This document shows, in pieces, positions 25,129 to 34,736 of a stretch of DNA of 64,000 bases; position 1 is the stretch's first letter, and every line of letters starts with the position of its first letter. The stretch is taken from contig DBXM01000051.1 in the NCBI GenBank assembly GCA_002309655.1, positions 1-64,000 on the forward strand, given 5' to 3'. The DNA is from Mageeibacillus sp. UBA1212. GTDB lineage: Bacteria > Bacillota > Clostridia > UBA1212. The translations under genes and the position numbers were made by a program. The notes under the pieces were generated by a model. It saw only the letters and a list, made by a program, of their open reading frames with translations, made no database searches and was not told the DNA's origin.

Positions 25129-26436
25129 TCACCCGTTGAAAGGCATTCCCGGCGACGTGTGGTGGTAGAACGTCTCGATCTCGTAGTTGAAGGGATGCGT
25201 CGCCTTGGCGGTGGGCTTGGTGCTCGGCTGCTCGGTGAAGGTCATATTGTAGTCGTACGCGGCCCAGCCGTCGTTCTCGTCGTTGGCGGCGACTGCGTTG
25301 ATCGCGATCGTCAGATAGTAGGTCTGACCGTCGGTGGAGGCGTATTTGATCTTTCCTGCCGGGAACGGTCCGCCCGCGTTCCAGATTGCGAACGACATGT
25401 TGCCCTCGGGCGACACGTAGAAGAACTTGCCGTCCATGTCGGTCCAGTAGCCCTGGTACTGCTCTACGAAATCAGAGATGATCATGTCGTTGAAGAACTC
25501 GGGATAGCCGGGCTGGGAGTGGCGGTAGAACTTGGTGATGCCAACCTCGAACGGATGGTTCGCGAGCGCCGCGTCGGGATTCGACTGAATGTCCTCGAAC
25601 GAGAGGTAGAACGTGTAAGCCGACCAGCCGCTGTTCTCGTCGTTGGGAGCGACGGCGGAAATGTCGACGGTCACGTTGTACTGGTCGCCGGACTTGTAAA
25701 CGTTGGAGATCTTGCCGCCCGGGAACGGTCCGCCCGCATTCCAGATCGCGAAGAAAACGCTTCCCTTGTCGGTGATCTGGAAGAAGTTGCCGTCGATAGC
25801 GGTCCAGTAGCCCGCGTATTTGGAGACGAAATCGGCGATAGCGCGCTCGGTGAAGAACGACGGGAACGCGGCCTCAGTGTGGTTGTAATACCTTCTCTGA
25901 ACCGTCTCGCCGGGAATCGTGCAGTCGATCGAGCGGGGATTGGTGTGCGCGTTGTCGATGACCGAGAAAGTATATTCCTTCTTCTCGGAGCCGTCCGTGG
26001 AAACCAGGCAGGTCAGGAAGTAGAGTCCGTCGCCCGCCTTGGCGACCTTTGTGACCTCACCTGCCGGGAACGGTCCTCCCGCGTTCCAGATCGCGAACAT
26101 CGCGTAGTACTTGCCGCCCTCCTCGGAGAACGTAATGAACTTTCCGTCTTCCTCGGTCCAGTAGCCCTTGTGGTTGTCGAAAAATTCCTTCATATAGTCG
26201 GGCTCGGGCGTCTCGGTGACCGGAGGTTCGGTCGGAGGAGCGGACGGAGGCGGCGAAATTTGAGGAGTCTGGTTTGCCGCAGGGTCTTCAGTGGCCTCGG
26301 GTGCGCCGGTCGAGTTCTGGGAAGAAGGCGTTTCCGAAGGCGCTTGAGTGGAAAAATCGAAAAGCGACGAGAGATCGCAAGCCGTGAACATGAACGTCAC
26401 TGCGATAAGCGTCAGAATTGCAATCAGTTTTTTCAT
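25129..26436 (-). CDS. Lipoprotein with three copies of an IWNAGGPFP domain
   Basis: A 435-residue lipoprotein: signal peptide with lipobox FTAC (Cys20), a Pro/Thr/Glu spacer to about residue 80, then three tandem repeats of 110-120 residues. Each has GYWT-x-DG-x-F near its start and FAIWNAGGPFP about 20 residues later (residues 116-124, 231-239, 351-359), then a Tyr-rich strand and a YYH/FYRH segment. I know no family with this signature; extracellular binding is likely. It has its own promoter and terminator. Confidence 0.85.
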   Translation of the reverse strand: MKKLIAILTLIAVTFMFTACDLSSLFDFSTQAPSETPSSQNSTGAPEATEDPAANQTPQISPPPSAPPTEPPVTETPEPDYMKEFFDNHKGYWTEEDGKFITFSEEGGKYYAMFAIWNAGGPFPAGEVTKVAKAGDGLYFLTCLVSTDGSEKKEYTFSVIDNAHTNPRSIDCTIPGETVQRRYYNHTEAAFPSFFTERAIADFVSKYAGYWTAIDGNFFQITDKGSVFFAIWNAGGPFPGGKISNVYKSGDQYNVTVDISAVAPNDENSGWSAYTFYLSFEDIQSNPDAALANHPFEVGITKFYRHSQPGYPEFFNDMIISDFVEQYQGYWTDMDGKFFYVSPEGNMSFAIWNAGGPFPAGKIKYASTDGQTYYLTIAINAVAANDENDGWAAYDYNMTFTEQPSTKPTAKATHPFNYEIETFYHHTSPGMPFNG

Positions 26437-26522
26437 TTCAATTTCCTTTCCGTTACAATCTAAATCTATTAAAACCGTTTCATAAAGAAACCTGTAAAGC
26501 GTCTAAACCCGTTATCAATTGT

Positions 26523-26551
26523 TTTATACCACTTTTTCGCGCGTTTGTAAA
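26523..26551 (-). promoter_or_regulatory. Sigma-A promoter of the triple-repeat lipoprotein
   Basis: On the minus strand, TTTACA (26546-26551) and TATAAA (26523-26528), spacer 17 bases. The spacer CGCGCGAAAAAGTGG is almost the same as that of the promoter at 53387-53415. Confidence 0.75.
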
Positions 26552-26583
26552 GGCAAACCATGCTAACGGTGCTTTACGGTGCT

Positions 26584-29052
26584 TTACGACATCGTCCCTC
26601 GCACGGCGAGCTTAGCCGGCGGCATCAGCGTGAGCCGGACCGTCGCAATTATTGCGAGAATGATTTCCGCGGCGACAATGATTCCGAAGGTCAGGAACGC
26701 GACCCTCAAAGGAACGCTTATCGTCAGTCCTCCCACTCCGAGAAGCGGTAGAAGATTAACAACGGCGTAAGAGAGCAAAATTGCGGGAAGCGCGTACTTC
26801 AGCGTCATTATCAGGTTTTCCAGTATGAATATCGCGATTGAATCTCTTCCCGGTATCCCGAGCAGCCTGTAGACGGCGATCAGCCCCAGACGGTCGCGCA
26901 CACGCAGACGCTGGGTCACGTACAGCATGACAAGGCTGAGAAGTCCGATCGCGCCCATAATGATGACCCTGGTCTGGATTCTTGAAATCCGCCCGTTCAT
27001 GAACGAGTCGTATTCCTGCTGATAGGTGTCCCTGACGTCGACCGTTATCACGTTTTTCAACTCCTCGGGCATCGACGACGCAATGACGGCTTTTACTTTT
27101 TCCTTGTCTGCGCACCATAAATTTACGGTCGTCGCGCTCGAGCACGCCATGGTGAAAAATCTGTCCAAATCTTCATCGGCAATGATGACCGGAGCCGTGA
27201 TGCCGAAACTGTCATCTACAGGCAGTACCGTTTGCGCCAGCCGCAGCGTGGCTCTGTTCTTCAAAGTCAGCAAGCCGCCGATTCTGGTTGTATAATAGGA
27301 GCTGTCGTTGTTGTAGATGACCACGCCCTTTCCGGAATCCGGTACCGGAGCGTCCGTCATTCCCGTTATCGAAACAAATTCGGAATAAGTTATGGCGTCC
27401 ACGCCGTACACCGCGATGTTCAGCAGCCCCAAGGTTGAAATATACACGTCGGGTTCGCCACTGTCGCAGATACCGACAATTGTCGGAGAATATCTTTTCC
27501 CTATTTCAAGGACTTTTCCGAGCATGTATCCGTTGTCCGGAATCATGTTCCGGAGGATTCCGTGGACGTCGGTGGCTTTGCTTAAGACCCATTTGTCGAC
27601 AACGATCTCGTCGTATCTCTCGGGCATCCTTCCGTAGACCAGCGTCGACGGGTCGAGCCTTGAGAGATTCACGAGATTGTAGCTGCCCAGGCTCATCGAC
27701 AGGGTTCCGTACTGGGGCATCTCCCGTGAGAAGAATCTGAACCGCTGGTTCGTGTTCGGGATGAAATCGATCTCGCAGCCGCTTTCCGTCAGGAATTCAA
27801 AGTAGGCGGGAATGTACTCGTTGACCGAGAGGACTTCCCTGCTGTCGAAATTCTCGTCTTTGTCAAACGACAGCGCGAGGATATGTGAATCGGACGTTAT
27901 GAATTCTTCGGGATCGATCCGGGCCGCGGTCATAAGGTCAGAAATCGAGAACAGAAGCATTACCGAGAGCAGCACGAGAAACAGCACCGAAGCGGCGTTT
28001 TTGAGCTTCTTTTTGGACGACGTGGTCTTCATCTCCGAATAAAGCATCTTAAGGCCGAGACCTGAAAGCGCCTTCTTTTTCTGCGGCAGCCTGCCGGCGG
28101 AAGCGTCTTCTTTAACGAAGCCCGAAACCGGCAGCTCGAGGCCGGGTCTCTTCCCTTCCTTTATGAATGGAGGGTCGTCCTTCCTCGCGTACGCGATCAG
28201 ACGTGAATCGTCAGTCTTTATGATCACTCTTCCGTCTTCTATGACAACGGAAATGTCCGCGGGGCTCGCGTTCTCGGCCGTCAGAATTCTCAGCTTCACG
28301 CCGCCGGTCGAAAGCACTTCCTCCTGATACTCTCCCGCGTAAACGGTGTTGCCTTCCGGCGAATCCAGAGGTCCCCGTTCCCAGGCGGTGATATCCTCCG
28401 CGACTGTACCGGCGTCGATTTTGATGATCCTGTCCGCGAAGAAATACGCAAGCCGCTCCTCGTGAGTGACCATCACCACAAGGTTTGTGGCGGAAAGCTC
28501 TTTGAGCAGTGAACAGATGTTTATCGTGCTCTCTTCGTCCAGGTTCCCGGTGGGCTCGTCGGCGAAGATCACCTCCGGCTCTTTGACGATGGCTCTTGCG
28601 ATGGCGATCCTCTGCTGCTGACCGCCCGAAAGCTCGCCCACAAGTCTCTTCCTGAAGCGCAGCATGCCGACCTTTTCGAGAGCGTCGGCTACTCTTTTCA
28701 ACTTTTCCTTTTCCGGCAGATCGACGGAGTGAAGCCCCAGGTAGACGTTGTAGGCGGCGGAATGCTCCGGCAGCAGATAATAGTTCTGGAAAACGTAGCC
28801 GAAACGCTCGTTCCGGACCGTCTCCATTTCACGCGCGCGAGTAATTTTCGAACCGTCTATGTCAAGGGTGCCGCTGTCGAACGTATCAAGGCCGCCGACG
28901 GCGTTGAGAAGGCTTGTCTTTCCGGTGCCGGACCTGCCGAGAATGCACACGAACCCCTTGTCGGGAAGCGTCAGGCTGATTCCGCGGAGGACTTCTTCAT
29001 AGGTGCCCGTGCCGCGGCCGTAGGATTTTTTCAGCTTGTTTACCGAAATCAT
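26584..29052 (-). CDS. ABC transporter, fused ATPase-permease (MacB/FtsX type), second of pair
   Basis: An 822-residue protein. Residues 1-230 form an ABC ATPase of the LolD/MacB group: Walker A GRSGTGKTS, signature LSGGQQQR, Walker B FADEPTGNLD. A linker, one membrane helix near 350-375, a large extracellular domain of about 300 residues, and three C-terminal helices (near 680, 725 and 780) make a four-helix FtsX-type permease. Such transporters act by mechanotransmission rather than passage through a channel, often on peptides or lipoproteins. Its start overlaps the end of its partner by 4 bases. Confidence 0.9.
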   Translation of the reverse strand: MISVNKLKKSYGRGTGTYEEVLRGISLTLPDKGFVCILGRSGTGKTSLLNAVGGLDTFDSGTLDIDGSKITRAREMETVRNERFGYVFQNYYLLPEHSAAYNVYLGLHSVDLPEKEKLKRVADALEKVGMLRFRKRLVGELSGGQQQRIAIARAIVKEPEVIFADEPTGNLDEESTINICSLLKELSATNLVVMVTHEERLAYFFADRIIKIDAGTVAEDITAWERGPLDSPEGNTVYAGEYQEEVLSTGGVKLRILTAENASPADISVVIEDGRVIIKTDDSRLIAYARKDDPPFIKEGKRPGLELPVSGFVKEDASAGRLPQKKKALSGLGLKMLYSEMKTTSSKKKLKNAASVLFLVLLSVMLLFSISDLMTAARIDPEEFITSDSHILALSFDKDENFDSREVLSVNEYIPAYFEFLTESGCEIDFIPNTNQRFRFFSREMPQYGTLSMSLGSYNLVNLSRLDPSTLVYGRMPERYDEIVVDKWVLSKATDVHGILRNMIPDNGYMLGKVLEIGKRYSPTIVGICDSGEPDVYISTLGLLNIAVYGVDAITYSEFVSITGMTDAPVPDSGKGVVIYNNDSSYYTTRIGGLLTLKNRATLRLAQTVLPVDDSFGITAPVIIADEDLDRFFTMACSSATTVNLWCADKEKVKAVIASSMPEELKNVITVDVRDTYQQEYDSFMNGRISRIQTRVIIMGAIGLLSLVMLYVTQRLRVRDRLGLIAVYRLLGIPGRDSIAIFILENLIMTLKYALPAILLSYAVVNLLPLLGVGGLTISVPLRVAFLTFGIIVAAEIILAIIATVRLTLMPPAKLAVRGTMS

Positions 29053-31448
29053 CTACCCGTCACCTCCTCCAGAAGTTCGCCGTCAATGTCCTCGTAGCTT
29101 TCCGAAGCGGAGAAGACCTGCTTTTTGATGGCGCCCGCGGCGACGAAGAAGGAGATTACACAGAAAAGGAAGTGAACTGCGAATATCAAAATAAGAACCG
29201 GCGGTTCAAGGTACTTGAAGATGTTCACGACTCTGACGTAGCCGAAACGGTTGAGCAAAAGTATTATCGCGGCGCCCGGTATCTCGGACAGCAGCGTGAA
29301 CACCAGCATCATTACCGCGATTGCCCCGTACGCCGTCTTCTTCCTGAGACCTATGTTTTTGAGAAGTCTGAAATAGTCTTTGAGCGACGAGAATGTGAGT
29401 CTCAGCAGCACCACCTGGAGCACCAGAGTCAGAACGGCGGCCGCGAGTGAAATCCTGAGCAGGTTTATTCTTTCCTTTTCGAGCGCCGCGTCCTTCCTTG
29501 TTGAGCTTTGAACGAATGGCGAAATTACCAGATACCCGAGAGATTCGATCTCTTCGATGGCGCGGTCGGTGTAGGCGTAATCGGTTATAAAAACGGAGAC
29601 CTGATTCGTCTGAAGCGGAGAGGTCATACTGTCAAAAGTGTTTTGGCTGACCAGCGTAAACCTGGGATGTTCACTTTTGAACAGACCTGCGCACTTCAAA
29701 TGGTAGCTGTTAACTACATTGACGTACTCAAAACCAATTTCTTCGCTAAAAGACGGTAAACTGCCGGGTTCATTATACGCGTTGCGGACGTTGAGATACA
29801 TTATGTCGCCTATTTTCATACTGCCGTACAACGTGTTGACCGGGTATAAAAATTCGTCGTCGGCAAGCTCCCGCGGGACTTCAACCGGTTTCACGGCCTT
29901 CCCGTTGGCGTCGGTTATTACGTCTTTAAAGCGCTCCGCTTCGTACGGTGCCACCGGATAACGGCCGAGATCGCCGCCGGACAGCAAAATACCGCCGGAA
30001 CGGTATATCGCGTTCATTGTTGCGTTGTTGAACATGCGGAGGAACTGATCGGAGAAATAAAGTCCGCTTCCGGACGCCTCCCCGACTACGTCGAACGTCA
30101 GGGAAATGTACTCCGAGATCGCCCAATGGGATCTGTCCTTTATAAACACTTCGATTTTGGTCCCGGTTTTGACGTCCGGGTCGCCGGAAAGGACCTCGTA
30201 AAAGCCCTCCGGCAGCCTTCCGTTTTTCAGATTTCCGGCCCGGGACACCCCCTGCAGGAACGGCGGATCGTCCGTGTTCGTGAACCTGACTTTAACGCTC
30301 AGCGTGAACGCGTCAGGATTTTCTTCCTTGTCGTAGTCCGGCAGATAGTCGCGGCTCTTGTACTTTTTGTAGTCGACGTCTTCCCTGTAGTAGTAGTTGA
30401 CGTCGCAGACGTAGCCGTACTTCTCGACGCTGTCGACGTACTTGAGTCCTGATATCGCCCCGATTTCATCTTCCGTAAAAATCTCCTCCACATCTTTGGA
30501 TATGACAAGCCGCCGCGGGTCTCCGTTCAGGAACGCCGAGGCGTCGTACACTCTCGAGGGGACGTCGTCGGTCGAGATCACGAAATTGCCTATAAATACG
30601 AAAGAAGCGATGCAGGTAAGAAGCAGGATGATTACCGAAAAAACGCAGAAAAGAGGCCTCGCTTTCATCGTAAGTCCCGCGACGTAGGACGACAGTTTAA
30701 GGTCCGGCGTCTTCTTTGCAGATGTGTCTTTTTCGCGTGCGTTTTCCGTGTTGTCTGATGCTGCAGGCCTTATTTTCCGGTCTGAAACGACCCTGCCCTC
30801 CGACATCACGATATGTCTGCTGATATGGTTCTCAACCTCGGAGTATTCGTGCGTGATGACAATGACGAGCCTGTCCTTTGAGGCTTCTTTAAGGAGTTTA
30901 ATAACCTTTTCACTGTTATCTCTGTCGAGATTTCCGGTGGGCTCGTCGGCGATGAGTATTTTTGACGGTTTGGCGAGCGCTCTCGCGATGGCGAGGCGCT
31001 GCTTCTGTCCGCTGGAAAGTCTGGCGGCGCGTCTGCGCGCATATTCCGACAGCTCGACTGTTTTAAGAATTTCGGCCGTCTTCTGCCTTGAAACTTCCTT
31101 GCTTGAGCCTGAAAGCAGAAGCGTGCTCTCCACGTTTTCGAAAACGGTATTGCCGGGAAGAATACCGTAATCCTGCGAAATGTAGCTGACGGCGTCTCTG
31201 CGGTAACGCTCCCAGTCCGAGGCGTTGTAGTGCGACGTGGGCTGGCCGCAGAAATACAATTCGCCGCCTTCGTAAGGCAGCACGCCGCTCAGAACGTTCG
31301 CAAGCGTGGATTTTCCGCTGCCGTTCTCGCCCGTCACGGCGACGAATTCGCCCGCATCAAAAGACAGGCTGACGTCGGAAAGACCCATCACGACAGCGTT
31401 CTGTGAAGTATAGAATTTGGAGATGTTTTGAAGCTTAAGAACGCTCAT
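29049..31448 (-). CDS. ABC transporter, fused ATPase-permease (MacB/FtsX type), first of pair
   Basis: A 799-residue protein of the same design as its partner: Walker A GENGSGKST, signature LSSGQKQR, Walker B IADEPTGNLD. It has one membrane helix near 268-290, a large extracellular domain and three C-terminal helices. The two products probably form a heterodimer with two different external domains. The signature has Ser where LSGGQ has Gly, a mild deviation. It lies 15 bases downstream of the pseudouridine synthase gene. The substrate is unknown. Confidence 0.9.
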   Translation of the reverse strand: MSVLKLQNISKFYTSQNAVVMGLSDVSLSFDAGEFVAVTGENGSGKSTLANVLSGVLPYEGGELYFCGQPTSHYNASDWERYRRDAVSYISQDYGILPGNTVFENVESTLLLSGSSKEVSRQKTAEILKTVELSEYARRRAARLSSGQKQRLAIARALAKPSKILIADEPTGNLDRDNSEKVIKLLKEASKDRLVIVITHEYSEVENHISRHIVMSEGRVVSDRKIRPAASDNTENAREKDTSAKKTPDLKLSSYVAGLTMKARPLFCVFSVIILLLTCIASFVFIGNFVISTDDVPSRVYDASAFLNGDPRRLVISKDVEEIFTEDEIGAISGLKYVDSVEKYGYVCDVNYYYREDVDYKKYKSRDYLPDYDKEENPDAFTLSVKVRFTNTDDPPFLQGVSRAGNLKNGRLPEGFYEVLSGDPDVKTGTKIEVFIKDRSHWAISEYISLTFDVVGEASGSGLYFSDQFLRMFNNATMNAIYRSGGILLSGGDLGRYPVAPYEAERFKDVITDANGKAVKPVEVPRELADDEFLYPVNTLYGSMKIGDIMYLNVRNAYNEPGSLPSFSEEIGFEYVNVVNSYHLKCAGLFKSEHPRFTLVSQNTFDSMTSPLQTNQVSVFITDYAYTDRAIEEIESLGYLVISPFVQSSTRKDAALEKERINLLRISLAAAVLTLVLQVVLLRLTFSSLKDYFRLLKNIGLRKKTAYGAIAVMMLVFTLLSEIPGAAIILLLNRFGYVRVVNIFKYLEPPVLILIFAVHFLFCVISFFVAAGAIKKQVFSASESYEDIDGELLEEVTGR

Positions 31449-31463
31449 TTAACGGTTCTCCCC

Positions 31464-32129
31464 TTATTTAAACTCGGGCTTCGACGAGATCTTCGCCGGC
31501 AGCGCGTATTTCTTCTCGAATTTCCCGGTAAATTTCATCTCGCGGGCCCACAGCGCCTGATACCTGTACGGAAGCTTTTTGTTTATCGCGTTGCGGCCGT
31601 ATTTTCCGTCTCCGGCTACCGGGTGGCCGAGGTGGGCCATGTGGGCCCTAATCTGGTGGGTCCTGCCTGTGACGAGCATGATGTCGCACAGCGTCGTATC
31701 CGAAACGGGGTCGTACGAAAGCGGTTTGACCTTCGTGATTATCTCGCGCGCCAGCTTTCGCGGCGTGTCGTAAATGTAGACCGTTCCCTTCTTAGCGTCC
31801 TTGAAATGGAACGCTTTTAAAGTCTTAAAGGTCTTTCCGTCCCCTAAAAGACCCGCGGGACGCCCCGCAAGCACCGCCGTGTAGGTCTTCGAGATTTCTC
31901 CGTCCTTCATCGCCTGCTCCGCATCCGCCAGCGCCTGCGGGTTCTTCGCGAAAAGCACGATTCCCCCGGTGTTCCGGTCGAGCCGGTGGCAGAGCTCCGC
32001 GGACGGCGAAACCTCCCTTTTGACGGCCTCCAGCAGCGAATCCGCGTCTCCCGGGTCGGGAACGCACACGAACCCCTGCTCCTTTTCGACGGCTATGAAA
32101 TTATCGTCTTCGTACAGTACCTTAAACAT
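31464..32129 (-). CDS. RluA-family RNA pseudouridine synthase
   Basis: A 221-residue enzyme with the catalytic motif HRLDRNTGG (Asp51) and the downstream GRTHQIRAHMAHLGHPVAGD block. It lacks an S4 domain and is shorter than RluD, close to the YjbO/RluA single-domain type. It isomerises specific uridines in rRNA or tRNA; the target cannot be read from sequence. It is the first gene of the operon with the two ABC proteins, a pairing that is probably incidental. Confidence 0.92.
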   Translation of the reverse strand: MFKVLYEDDNFIAVEKEQGFVCVPDPGDADSLLEAVKREVSPSAELCHRLDRNTGGIVLFAKNPQALADAEQAMKDGEISKTYTAVLAGRPAGLLGDGKTFKTLKAFHFKDAKKGTVYIYDTPRKLAREIITKVKPLSYDPVSDTTLCDIMLVTGRTHQIRAHMAHLGHPVAGDGKYGRNAINKKLPYRYQALWAREMKFTGKFEKKYALPAKISSKPEFK

Positions 32130-32165
32130 AAACCCTGAACGGATTTCCGTCCTCTTAATTTACAA

Positions 32166-32191
32166 AATCCACCGCGTTGCCGCGATGGATT
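32166..32191 (-). terminator. Terminator downstream of the 32.2-kb lipoprotein
   Basis: On the minus strand an 11-bp stem with one T-G pair (32181-32191 with 32166-32176, loop GCAA) is followed by TTTTG. It lies 24 bases after the stop at 32216, in the short gap before the pseudouridine synthase gene. Confidence 0.65.
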
Positions 32192-32215
32192 CTGCAAGAG
32201 TATATCCGTGAGGCA

Positions 32216-32956
32216 TCAGCCTACGTCGGAAGTCTCCCAGCCCTTCTTTCTGAAGTCGCCGATCGTCTCGTAGTAAGCGTTATAGTATTTGTCGTAGAGC
32301 TCAGCCTTGGCTTCGAACGTTACGATGAAGTACTCAACGCCCTGCATGACTATGTTGTAAACACCGCGCCAGTTTTCACCGTCTTTGGTAAACGTGTAGG
32401 CAACTGTCGAGAACTGGAGTTTACTGTACCTTGCGGTAAAGATTTCGGGGTCGCCCTTCTCGAGGAATGTCTCACGGGGAGATCCGTTGTAATGCTTGTT
32501 GTTGAAGTAGAACTTGGACTCGGGATCCTGGAGCCATTTTACAACGTCGTTTCTGGATGTCGTCATCGTGATGCCTTCGCCGTTGTGGAAGTATACGCAG
32601 TACTCAACGCCGTCGACAAGCTTCTGAACCTTGGTCTCGTTGCCGTCAGCGTCGGTAATGACCTCTTCCTCTACGGTAACGTTGCCGTCATCGTCGATTG
32701 TGGAGACCAGCGGAGCCATAACGAGAATAAGACCGGTATCTCTGTCAAGAATTCTCTTGTCCGCGTCCATACGGGTAATCGTCCAGTCAGGTCTGTAGCC
32801 CTGCTGGAAATAGTAACGATAATTTTCGTACTGATTAGGAAGAACACCGTTTGGATCGATAAAATGGAACTCCCGTTTGCAGCCGAAAAGAGCAACAGCA
32901 AAGCACACAACAAGCAGAGACGCAACAACAATCCTGATAAGTTTTTTAAGTTGCAC
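32216..32956 (-). CDS. Lipoprotein, paralogue of the 17.2-kb membrane protein
   Basis: A 246-residue lipoprotein with lipobox ALFGC near residue 26. The domain has no family I can name. It shares ILDRDTGLILVMAPLV and the following layout with the protein at 17194-17892, but carries an additional Asp/Glu-rich insertion (DDDGNVTVEEEV) in the middle. Translation starts at GTG, with GGAGGGA upstream. It is monocistronic, with a promoter at 33044-33072 and a terminator behind it. Confidence 0.8.
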   Translation of the reverse strand: MQLKKLIRIVVASLLVVCFAVALFGCKREFHFIDPNGVLPNQYENYRYYFQQGYRPDWTITRMDADKRILDRDTGLILVMAPLVSTIDDDGNVTVEEEVITDADGNETKVQKLVDGVEYCVYFHNGEGITMTTSRNDVVKWLQDPESKFYFNNKHYNGSPRETFLEKGDPEIFTARYSKLQFSTVAYTFTKDGENWRGVYNIVMQGVEYFIVTFEAKAELYDKYYNAYYETIGDFRKKGWETSDVG

Positions 32957-33043
32957 TGTAAATCCCTCCGTTAAAGAAAATTAGAGCAAACTTCCGTCCC
33001 CCGCATTTCGTTGCGAAGCGTCGAAGTCACTTCATGATATGTT

Positions 33044-33072
33044 ATTTTACCAATATTATTCTTGAATTGCAA
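33044..33072 (-). promoter_or_regulatory. Sigma-A promoter of the 32.2-kb lipoprotein
   Basis: On the minus strand, TTGCAA (33067-33072) and TAAAAT (33044-33049) with a 17-base spacer, about 85 bases upstream of the GTG start. Confidence 0.6.
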
Positions 33073-33139
33073 CACTTTTTTTGCGATAAAAGCGTATTCA
33101 ATCTTATTTTAAACTCTCTCACGCCCGGTTTGCGGCCGT

Positions 33140-34645
33140 TTACGCCTCTCCCGCGGATTTTCTGACCGCCTCGGCGCCGTGGTAGCGCGCGGTCACGTAC
33201 AGAATCAGGAAGATTATCATGTATGCGATGAGGCGCCTGTCGACGATGCCGAGAATGAGATTCACCGCGTATTTCATCACCGACAGAAGGTTCTGCTCGC
33301 GGGCGATGTTCTCGGTGCCGTCGTAGTATTTCAGCGAGTATTTGACGGTTCCCGAGGTGTCTGAAATGCCGTCGTAGCAGAAATAGCGGCCGTCGGAGGC
33401 GGTTCCCGGATAGCAGTAGAAGTCAGACGGCATGTAGATCTTCGCCGACCCGGACGCGCTCATGTCGTGGTAGAGCCTGTAGCAGCTCACGCAGTACTTG
33501 TCCGAAGAGGCCGACGCAGCGACCTTCGAAACCATCGTGGCGATCGCGGTCTTCCCGTCTTCCTCCTCAAGCGCAATGCCCTCCGGCAGGAACGTCACGT
33601 CGCTTATTCCGAACGACGAGTCGTCTGAAAGAGGCGTGTTGATGAGTCCGAGCGAGCCGTTCGCGGGGTTTATCTCGCAGAGGAAGAACGTGCACCACGG
33701 GTCGGAATAGTAGTCCGACGACAGAAGCACGGCGCCGAATTCACGTTCGGTGGAAATCGCCTTCTCTGAGACCGCGGTGAACTTCACGGCCTGGTCCTCG
33801 TCTGTCGTGTCCGGGAAAAACATCTCCGCGTACGCCTGGCTGTTGAACCTGCGGCCGTACATGTACGTTTTCCCGTCGCGCGCCTTCGCGAACCCGTCGA
33901 TCCTGAAGCCCGAAAGGTCCTCGGAGACCGTTATGTTGAACAGCTGCCTGCCGTCTTCCGTGAACGCGATGACTACCGGGAGCTTGCCGTCGCCGCCGCT
34001 GATAGTTCCGTTCATGAAGAACACGCCTCCCGCGGAAGAGACGCCCTTCACCGACACGTCCTCGGAGAGCGCCTTCTCGAAGAGCAGACTGCCGTCAATG
34101 TCCCTGACCGACACCCGGTTGCCGCCCGCCACCGAAGCCGCGAAAACGCCGCTGCTGTAGATTCCGGCAAAGTACGACACAGATTCCGTCTCATCCTCAG
34201 CAGGTGAAAGACTGATCGAGCCGTCGAGTTTTCCCTCATTTACCGCGTAGACCTCCGCGCGGCTCTCGTTGTTGACGAGAAGCAGCACTGTGATCCTGCC
34301 GTCAGAGCAGCTTTTCGCAAGTCTGAAATCGCGCTCCATCGAGAGGCCGGCGGCGTCTATGAACTTTCCTTCCTCGTCGTACATTTTCACGTAAACGGAA
34401 GGATTGCTGAGTATGTCGTCGCCCTGCAGGAACGTTCCGACCATGTTCAGCTTGCCGTCGTTCATCGGGTAGATCGCGTCCACCGTCATCGAAGACATGA
34501 ACATGTCGTTAGGGTCTGCCTTGTAGAACGAGTTGACGTGGCGGACGGAGAACAGATAGACCGCGCTCACGGCCAGAACGAAAACAAGCACGATTATGAG
34601 TATTCTGAGCACAACGTTGATACCGCGTTCCAAACTCCGGTTCAC
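33140..34645 (-). CDS. Large extracellular protein anchored at both ends
   Basis: A 501-residue protein with an N-terminal membrane helix (about 10-32) and another near the C-terminus (about 465-485), enclosing some 430 residues outside the cell. The external part consists of repeated short strands (for example GKLNMVGTFLQGDD, GRITVLLLVNNES, GKTYMYGRRFN), suggesting a beta-propeller-like fold. I recognise no family. It lies 91 bases downstream of the acyl ligase gene and has no clear promoter of its own. Confidence 0.75.
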   Translation of the reverse strand: MNRSLERGINVVLRILIIVLVFVLAVSAVYLFSVRHVNSFYKADPNDMFMSSMTVDAIYPMNDGKLNMVGTFLQGDDILSNPSVYVKMYDEEGKFIDAAGLSMERDFRLAKSCSDGRITVLLLVNNESRAEVYAVNEGKLDGSISLSPAEDETESVSYFAGIYSSGVFAASVAGGNRVSVRDIDGSLLFEKALSEDVSVKGVSSAGGVFFMNGTISGGDGKLPVVIAFTEDGRQLFNITVSEDLSGFRIDGFAKARDGKTYMYGRRFNSQAYAEMFFPDTTDEDQAVKFTAVSEKAISTEREFGAVLLSSDYYSDPWCTFFLCEINPANGSLGLINTPLSDDSSFGISDVTFLPEGIALEEEDGKTAIATMVSKVAASASSDKYCVSCYRLYHDMSASGSAKIYMPSDFYCYPGTASDGRYFCYDGISDTSGTVKYSLKYYDGTENIAREQNLLSVMKYAVNLILGIVDRRLIAYMIIFLILYVTARYHGAEAVRKSAGEA

Positions 34646-34736
34646 CTCCGTCCTTCCTCAACGGTCAATTTAAGTAGATTCATTATCGCCCCGCGAGCTG
34701 TTTAACCGGTTCGGTAAAAGCCGCCGGGCGCGTGTT

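Noticed and set aside
25159..26463. Plus-strand open frame of 434 codons opposite the triple-repeat lipoprotein
   Set aside because: The repeats and lipobox are on the minus strand; the antisense product merely mirrors the repeats.
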